Shown: piece after piece, positions 6,034 through 10,634 of the stretch
Numbering within the stretch: position 1 is the first letter of the stretch
Layout of the letters: every line of letters begins with the position of its first letter
Assembly (NCBI GenBank): GCA_964461765.1
Contig: CAYWVS010000090.1
Span: 1-10,634 of the forward strand
Direction: 5' to 3'
DNA: 10,634 nucleotides
Source of the DNA: JAVVUJ01 sp964461765
Lineage (GTDB): Bacteria > Bacillota > Clostridia > Peptostreptococcales > Anaerovoracaceae
The notes under the pieces: model-generated
Told to the model about the DNA's origin: nothing
What the model saw: the letters and a program-made list of their open reading frames with translations, nothing else
Databases searched by the model: none
Position numbers and translations under genes: made by a program

Positions 6034-6936
6034 CTATTTAAACCAGTGTGATAGAAATATCAAAATGACTTGGCTGCCCATGATTAAAATGTAATTTTTA
6101 ATGGACAATACAAAGGTAGTATCTTTTTCCTGTTTCATTAAAAATAACTTAATATTTTTCTGAACCGGAATCCAAGTTAATAAAAATAGCAGAAAAATCA
6201 AGGGAAGTAATTCAAATATCACTAAAAGGGCTGCTGCAACATATATGATGTAATAAGTCCAGGCAAATAGCTTACAGGCATTTTCTCCTAAATAATAGGG
6301 CAAGGTATGTCTCCTCACAACAATATCCTTTTCCAGATCACAAATATTATTAGCCAACATGATATTGGAAGTGGTTGCCATAGGAGCGATGGAAAGTAGG
6401 ATTACAGTACTTAGCGGTATTATCTGTAAGCTGAGGCTCACTGTCTCCCAGGAAAGGCTGTAGGTGAGATATGTCCCCGATGGCATATTGATATACAGTA
6501 TTAGGAAGGGTATCAAAAACCCATAGAAGATTCCCGAGAAAAGTTCTCCTAAGGGTTGCCTGGATATGGGCAAAGGTCCATAGGTATAAAAAACACCGCA
6601 GAGAAAGCAGATTCCTCCTAAAAACAAAACCACCAAGTCTGTCAAGTAAGCCAAATAAATCCCTAAAGCAGTGGCTATTATTAGCATCACCACAATGATT
6701 GCCAATGCCACCGGGCGGGAAAATTGCAAGGTTTGAGTATTGGTCTTTGTATCCACATAGTTATTGATGGCCGTAGTGGTCAAATCAAAGATAAACATGG
6801 ATCCAAAAAATAATGCTGTTAATGACCAATTAACAGCCTGTCCCCTATAAAATAGATAGGCCAAAGTTAAAAGGAAAGCAAACAAACTAGTGATTTTCGT
6901 CATAATCTCCACATATTGAAAATATCTTTTTATCAT
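6034..6936 (-). CDS. dmkA: UbiA-family prenyltransferase, DmkA-like (demethylmenaquinone synthesis for EET)
   Basis: Membrane enzyme that attaches a polyprenyl chain to an aromatic acid, in this setting 1,4-dihydroxy-2-naphthoate, giving a demethylmenaquinone reserved for EET. About eight or nine hydrophobic helices are seen. Both metal-binding motifs are present in variant form: N-N-Y-V-D-T-K-T-N (58-66, for NDxxD) and N-N-I-C-D-L-E-K-D (196-204, for DxxxD), with Y-T-Y-G-P (117-121) between them. I start at ATG 6936, which gives MIKRYFQYVEIMTK, typical of the family. A TTG at 6960 would add eight residues; neither start has a strong ribosome site at ideal spacing. It lies between dmkB and eetA. 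MenA for general menaquinone synthesis is the alternative, but the context argues for DmkA. Confidence 0.85.
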   Translation of the reverse strand: MIKRYFQYVEIMTKITSLFAFLLTLAYLFYRGQAVNWSLTALFFGSMFIFDLTTTAINNYVDTKTNTQTLQFSRPVALAIIVVMLIIATALGIYLAYLTDLVVLFLGGICFLCGVFYTYGPLPISRQPLGELFSGIFYGFLIPFLILYINMPSGTYLTYSLSWETVSLSLQIIPLSTVILLSIAPMATTSNIMLANNICDLEKDIVVRRHTLPYYLGENACKLFAWTYYIIYVAAALLVIFELLPLIFLLFLLTWIPVQKNIKLFLMKQEKDTTFVLSIKNYILIMGSQVILIFLSHWFK

Positions 6937-7011
6937 AAATTTATTGATGTTTCCTTTCAATTAACTTAAAGTCACTTATTAAGTCAATATTATTTTTAGG
7001 TGGGTTCATCG

Positions 7012-7974
7012 TTACTTTTTAATTCCTTGCATGGCTTGATTAAACAAGATTAACAGCTTTTCTTTTTTATTTGCGGTTATATCCAAAAAATCTATTAGCT
7101 TCATACTTTTTTCATAATATCTACCGGATAATTTTTTTGTATAAAGGATAGCTCCGCTTTCCATAATTTTTCTATGAATTTCTTTTCCTGATATTTGTGC
7201 ATTTTGAATCAGATGAGCTATGGATGCATCCTTTTTTATTGTAAAGATCACAGGTAAGGTGATCACCCCTTGCTTTAAATCCGATTGAACAGGTTTCTTC
7301 GCCTCATCCTCTTCCGCCTCAAAATCAATGCAATCATCTGTAAGTTGAAAGATCATGCCCAAATAACGACCAAGCTGGATATATTTTTTCAAATCCTGAT
7401 TTTGACCTATAGAAAGCAACCCACCCATATGAAAAGATGCTTCAAACAGCGCAGCAGTTTTCCCTCGAATGATCTTCAAATACTGATGAGTGGTGAGCTT
7501 TAGGTTGTTCACATTGGTTTCCTGCAGTAATTCACCCAGGCAAAGCTTTGTAATATAATCCGTCAGTTCAAATTTTCCATAAGACTCCTTATCGGGAATA
7601 TCCTTTAACATTTGCAAGGAAGCACACAGCAAATAATCGCCGCAAATGACCGCAGTTTTTTTGCCATATAATTTTTGTAAAGTAGGCATCCCTCTTCGCT
7701 GGTCGGCATCATCGATCACATCATCATGGACTAAGCTTGCCAAATGCAATAATTCTATAGCCGCTGCAAAACTTACAGCATCCCTATGAACCTTTTCATC
7801 TTCATTGAGAGCGCAGGTTAACAGGGATTTTGCACGAATATATTTACCTTTGGAAGATGCTAAATGCTTCATATATTTAAGGATCAATTTTGGTGAATAA
7901 AGTAACTTTTTATTTAAAGCTTCTTCAATCTTCCGAAAAGCATCTTCGTAAGTGAGGTAAACTTCATTAATCAT
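7012..7974 (-). CDS. dmkB: Polyprenyl diphosphate synthase, DmkB-like (trans-isoprenyl transferase)
   Basis: Chain-elongating synthase that builds the isoprenoid tail for the quinone made by DmkA. The first aspartate-rich motif is LVHDDVIDDADQRRG (81-95; Asp84, Asp85, Asp88) and the second is LTDDCIDF (211-218; Asp213, Asp214, Asp217), followed by K-Q-G-V-I-T-L-P (234-241). The usual GGKRxRP near the start is changed to SKGKYIRAK (41-49). Length of 320 residues is normal for the heptaprenyl synthase component II class. The start ATG overlaps the ndh2 stop by 8 bases, so translation is probably coupled. The chain length cannot be read from the sequence. It could in principle also serve general menaquinone synthesis. 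Confidence 0.9.
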   Translation of the reverse strand: MINEVYLTYEDAFRKIEEALNKKLLYSPKLILKYMKHLASSKGKYIRAKSLLTCALNEDEKVHRDAVSFAAAIELLHLASLVHDDVIDDADQRRGMPTLQKLYGKKTAVICGDYLLCASLQMLKDIPDKESYGKFELTDYITKLCLGELLQETNVNNLKLTTHQYLKIIRGKTAALFEASFHMGGLLSIGQNQDLKKYIQLGRYLGMIFQLTDDCIDFEAEEDEAKKPVQSDLKQGVITLPVIFTIKKDASIAHLIQNAQISGKEIHRKIMESGAILYTKKLSGRYYEKSMKLIDFLDITANKKEKLLILFNQAMQGIKK

Positions 7975-9958
7975 TATATATATACCACTTTCTTACAAAC
8001 CCGATGTTCTTCCACTTGTCTTTTATATATGGGATTACATAATAATCTAATCCAAAAGTGCTTCCACCTGCTATTAGCACTGCAATTGCGGCAGGAATCA
8101 TCCAAATTGTATTTAAATATAAACCTGTTGTAGATACGAACATAATCTGTAGAATCAGGGAAAGTCCTGCAGCAGGGAAAGTAAATAAACCCCCGATCAA
8201 AGCCAATCCTATTAAAATTTCTGCTACAACGATGCTGCTTTGTAAAAATATTTGAATACTTTCATTGGGTAACATAAAGGATTTAATAGACCAATTTATA
8301 AAGGGAACATTTAAACGAAACGCAAAAGTATCCATGGTGGATTCAATTAATTTAACCCCTGATACAAAGACAACATCAAATAACTTTAAAAAATTAAAAT
8401 CTAATAAAACTGTGCCCCCTGCTTCTATGGCATCCTTTACAGCTCCTCCCGCTTCTGCTGTAGCAGAAGTCATTCCGTCTGCCACGGTTCCCAGATTACC
8501 TCCAATGCTTGGGGCTCCTGCACTGTTGAGAATACGGTTGTACCAGGCGTTGGCGCCTCCAAAAAAATCACTGAGCATGGGCTTAGAAAACCAACCTTCC
8601 GCCACTTTTTTTATACCTTCAAACAACCAAACCAAACCTAACCAAACTCGTATGGGAACAATTAAGAAGCTGGGGGTTCTGTTTGAAAAATGCCCTCCCA
8701 GAAAGCTTCGCCTGTTTCGAATGGTAAAAAACTCATGCTTTAAATAGTTGAATACTTTATTCCACCCTAAAACTTGAAGAAAATAAACAATATTTATGAA
8801 GTGTTTTGACAACATGGCGAAAAAAGACGGTAAGTTAAACATCATGTTTGGCAGACCTACCCTGGCCACACCATACCGTCCACCTATGCAGACCATGACA
8901 CCGTGAAATTTAGGGTGATACTCCTCCATCCTTCCACCGGTTAAAGCTGCCACGATGTTATGGGCTGCAGTATGGGCACTGTGCTCACAGTTCTCCACCA
9001 TCTGAGGAACGGGTCTTTCTTCCCCTTCAGGGGTGAATAAGAGGTTATCACCAATGACAAAAACAAATTCATCGTCAACAGAACGCAGATAGGAGTCTGT
9101 TTTTATCCTTCCCCTTGCGGCTGATTCCAATGTTTTTGCTGCCTCCAGTGTAATGGCCGCACTTTCGATTCCCGCCGTCCAAACTACAGTTCCTGCAGAA
9201 TGGCGAGTGACCGTATCCTCTACTTTTGTTTCGATAAAATCTTCACCTATCCCCACAACACCGGTATTCATTAATACCTGAACTCCCATTTTTTTCAAAC
9301 GCTTTTCAACCTTTGCGGAAAGTTTTTCCGGTAAAATAGGAACGGCTCTAGGTAAAACATCCACATTACATAAGGTAACCATGGATCTGTCAATCTCGTA
9401 TTGCTTGCAAAGTATTGGTACATATTCAGCAATTTCTCCGATTAATTCTACCCCTGTGAAGCCCGCACCCACCACATAAAAGGTCAGCAACTTTTTTTTC
9501 AACTGGGAATCAGTTTCAACAGCTGCCTTACGAAAACAATGATGAATCCTATCTTTTAATACCACTGCATCGTCATAGGACCAAAGCTTATAGGAGTATT
9601 CTTCCGCACCGGTTACCCCAAAGTAAGTGGGCGTAGACCCCGCTGCCAAAACCAGATAATCATATGGGTAAATTTCCTTTTCACTTTTCACTTGTTTTTG
9701 CTGAAAATCTATGGATTCAATGGTATCTAAAACAACATTTACCTTTCTTCTGGCAAAAACTTTTTTTAAACCTATTTTTATACTGTCTTCTTCTACTCTA
9801 TTAGCGGCAACCTCATGTAATTCTGTCAGCATGGTATGATAAGGGTTTTTATCAATTAAAGTGATGTTTATATCTTCATGGTTCTTTAATTTTTTTGATA
9901 ATTTCTTCGCTGTCAGAATGCCTGCATAACCTGCGCCAATAATTACGATATTCTTCAT
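7967..9958 (-). CDS. ndh2: Type II NADH dehydrogenase with C-terminal membrane domain (EET Ndh2)
   Basis: Flavoenzyme that oxidises NADH and reduces the EET quinone. In residues counted from GTG 9967, the FAD Rossmann motif GAGYAG is at 11-16, AAGSTP at 108-113, the NAD motif GAGFTGVEL at 167-175, and the second FAD motif VFVIGDN at 302-308. The catalytic part ends near 400. Unlike standard NDH-2 (about 400 residues), it continues for about 260 residues: a helix near 434-452 with VWLGLVWLFEG (DoxX-like), a Gly/Ala/Thr-rich stretch (about 470-520), and helices near 574-600, 603-615 and 618-638. Such a tail is the hallmark of EET-type Ndh2. I prefer ATG 9958, giving MKNIVIIGAG; GTG 9967 adds three residues. 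AGAAG lies eight bases before the ATG. First gene of the operon, overlapping dmkB. Confidence 0.93.
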   Translation of the reverse strand: MKNIVIIGAGYAGILTAKKLSKKLKNHEDINITLIDKNPYHTMLTELHEVAANRVEEDSIKIGLKKVFARRKVNVVLDTIESIDFQQKQVKSEKEIYPYDYLVLAAGSTPTYFGVTGAEEYSYKLWSYDDAVVLKDRIHHCFRKAAVETDSQLKKKLLTFYVVGAGFTGVELIGEIAEYVPILCKQYEIDRSMVTLCNVDVLPRAVPILPEKLSAKVEKRLKKMGVQVLMNTGVVGIGEDFIETKVEDTVTRHSAGTVVWTAGIESAAITLEAAKTLESAARGRIKTDSYLRSVDDEFVFVIGDNLLFTPEGEERPVPQMVENCEHSAHTAAHNIVAALTGGRMEEYHPKFHGVMVCIGGRYGVARVGLPNMMFNLPSFFAMLSKHFINIVYFLQVLGWNKVFNYLKHEFFTIRNRRSFLGGHFSNRTPSFLIVPIRVWLGLVWLFEGIKKVAEGWFSKPMLSDFFGGANAWYNRILNSAGAPSIGGNLGTVADGMTSATAEAGGAVKDAIEAGGTVLLDFNFLKLFDVVFVSGVKLIESTMDTFAFRLNVPFINWSIKSFMLPNESIQIFLQSSIVVAEILIGLALIGGLFTFPAAGLSLILQIMFVSTTGLYLNTIWMIPAAIAVLIAGGSTFGLDYYVIPYIKDKWKNIGFVRKWYIYND

Positions 9959-9980
9959 GTTACTCACTTCTTTCTTTTTT

Positions 9981-9995
9981 GCATAATTATTATCA
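9981..9995 (-). promoter_or_regulatory. Fur-like box directly upstream of ndh2
   Basis: On the minus strand TGATAATAATTATGC fits the 7-1-7 Fur consensus TGATAAT-N-ATTATCA at all but the last two positions. It lies 23-37 bases before the chosen ndh2 start. PerR boxes (TTATAATNATTATAA) are related, but the match is one base worse. A Fur site would tie the EET operon to iron supply, which makes sense for a system that reduces ferric iron. No convincing -35/-10 pair could be set; TAAAAT around 10025 with TTCATT 16 bases upstream is the best weak candidate. Confidence 0.55.
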
Positions 9996-10066
9996 TTTTA
10001 ATTTTCTCTTAAAAAGGTTTTTTTAGTCATTTTACCTTAAAAAAATATAAAATGAAGGAATAACGC

Positions 10067-10110
10067 AAAAATCAGAGTATCCAAAAGGTAAATGGTATAC
10101 TCTGATTTTT
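10067..10110. terminator. Bidirectional rho-independent terminator between the amidohydrolase gene and ndh2
   Basis: A 14-bp perfect stem, AAAAATCAGAGTAT (10067-10080) and ATACTCTGATTTTT (10097-10110), with a CCA/TGG extension past one bulged base. T-runs occur at both ends, so it can act on either strand. It closes the amidohydrolase transcript and isolates the EET operon. Within the 9959-10390 interval, the stretch 10111-10284 holds nothing I can assign: it is A/T-rich, with no recognisable gene, only the small palindrome TTACATGTAA near 10142 and a twice-occurring AATATGTAA (about 10244-10269). Confidence 0.85.
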
Positions 10111-10284
10111 TATCTTCCGTCTATTGAACTTAAAGTTAAGATTACATGTAAATCTGGAAACAGTAATTTAGCAGCTCTCATTTTCGGCTTACATTTGGCT
10201 TTAGTGTAGATCCAGAATTAAAAAAGTAAATTTCTTTATACTAATATGTAATTTAACTTAAATATGTAAATTTAATAGCTTAAA

Positions 10285-10412
10285 TTATCACTTTTCTATA
10301 ATAAACTTGACAGTTTCAATTATCACTTTCTTTAATAAACTTGACAGTTTCAATTATCACTTTCTTTAATAAACTTGACAGCTTCAATTATCACTTTTCT
10401 TTAATAAACTTT
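10285..10412. repeat. Tandem direct repeats, 34-35 bp unit, about 3.7 copies, derived from the amidohydrolase 3' end
   Basis: Units start at 10285 (35 b), 10320 (34 b), 10354 (34 b) and 10388 (about 25 b partial). The two middle copies are identical except for one T/C change in GTTTC versus GCTTC. The plus-strand unit begins TTATCACTTTCTTTAATAAA and ends in CTTGACAGTTTCAA. The rightmost copy contains the stop codon and last six codons of the amidohydrolase gene (KFIKEK-stop), so the array looks like repeated duplication of that gene's end. There are no unique spacers between units, so it is not CRISPR. Confidence 0.9.
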
Positions 10413-10634
10413 CCCTCTTTCAAAATCACTTCCATATTTTCCACAGAAACATTTTTAATATCCTTCAGGGGATTTTGGGAAAGCACCAAAAGGTCAGCAA
10501 ATTTACCGGTCTCTAGGGTTCCAGTAATCGTATCTATCTGGAGCATCTCGGCACCGTTTTTTGTGGCAGCACACAAGGTTTCCATAGGGGAAAGCCCGGC
10601 TCTATTTAATGTAACCATTTCTGTAATGGCATAT
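10391..10634 (-). CDS. Amidohydrolase family protein, C-terminal end (gene runs off the right edge)
   Basis: Only the last 81 codons are in the window. They show the typical C-terminus of metal-dependent amidohydrolases of the imidazolonepropionase-like/dihydroorotase superfamily: AGLSPMETLCAATKNGAEML, then T-G-x-L-E-T-G-K-F-A-D-L-L-V-L (59 to 45 residues from the end), N-P-L-K-D-I, and the closing VILKEGKFIKEK. The G-K-x-A-D-L-x-V motif marks the return to the small beta-sandwich domain that follows the catalytic barrel. The metal ligands lie outside the window, so the substrate is unknown. The frame stays open through the edge; an internal ATG at 10618 is not the start. The last codons are copied three more times downstream. 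Confidence 0.85.
   Translation of the reverse strand, partial: YAITEMVTLNRAGLSPMETLCAATKNGAEMLQIDTITGTLETGKFADLLVLSQNPLKDIKNVSVENMEVILKEGKFIKEK

Noticed and set aside
8265..8747. 160-residue plus-strand frame antisense to ndh2
   Set aside because: Lies over the Gly/Ala/Thr-rich tail of ndh2, has no recognisable domain or ribosome site, and its length follows from the codon bias of the real gene.
9959..10066. FMN riboswitch in the ndh2 leader
   Set aside because: The leader is only about 100 bases, A/T-rich, and lacks the conserved multi-helix elements of the RFN aptamer.
10285..10412. CRISPR array
   Set aside because: Units are directly contiguous with no unique spacers, and they derive from the adjacent gene's 3' end.

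Overview
The window looks like a piece of an AT-rich, low-GC Gram-positive genome, most likely an anaerobic Bacillota/Clostridia-type bacterium. This is inferred from the strong AGGAGG-type ribosome binding sites, AT-only intergenic DNA, several lipoproteins with Gram-positive-style lipoboxes, a CodY-box-like sequence, and a gene set known from monoderm bacteria. All convincing genes lie on the minus strand, so the biology reads from right to left.

From right to left: (i) 10391-10634 is the 3' end of an amidohydrolase gene. It is followed by a tandem array (10285-10412) made of about 3.7 copies of that gene's own 3' end, and then by a strong bidirectional terminator (10067-10110). (ii) 2571-9958 is a seven-gene cluster: ndh2, dmkB, dmkA, eetA, eetB, pplA, fmnB. 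By content this is the flavin-based extracellular electron transfer (EET) system described in Listeria and other Bacillota. A Fur-like box lies just before ndh2 and a terminator lies after fmnB. (iii) 1-2171 is a tripartite TRAP transporter operon, dctP-dctQ-dctM. The dctM gene runs off the left edge.

How the EET genes are expected to work together (known from the system's founding work, applied here by homology): Ndh2, an NDH-2-type flavoenzyme with a long membrane tail, takes electrons from NADH. It passes them to a dedicated demethylmenaquinone-like quinone, whose isoprenoid tail is made by DmkB and attached by DmkA. Membrane proteins EetA and EetB help move electrons outward. The surface lipoprotein PplA carries covalently bound FMN, attached by the lipoprotein FmnB (ApbE family), and hands electrons to extracellular acceptors such as ferric iron or free flavins. 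The FmnA/ECF flavin exporter components are not in the window.

The TRAP operon has its own promoter overlapped by palindromic operator-like sequences, and a hairpin between dctP and dctQ that may set the excess of binding protein over permease. Whether it is functionally tied to EET, for example by importing an organic-acid electron donor, is not shown by the sequence. No rRNA, tRNA, CRISPR array or insertion sequence was seen.
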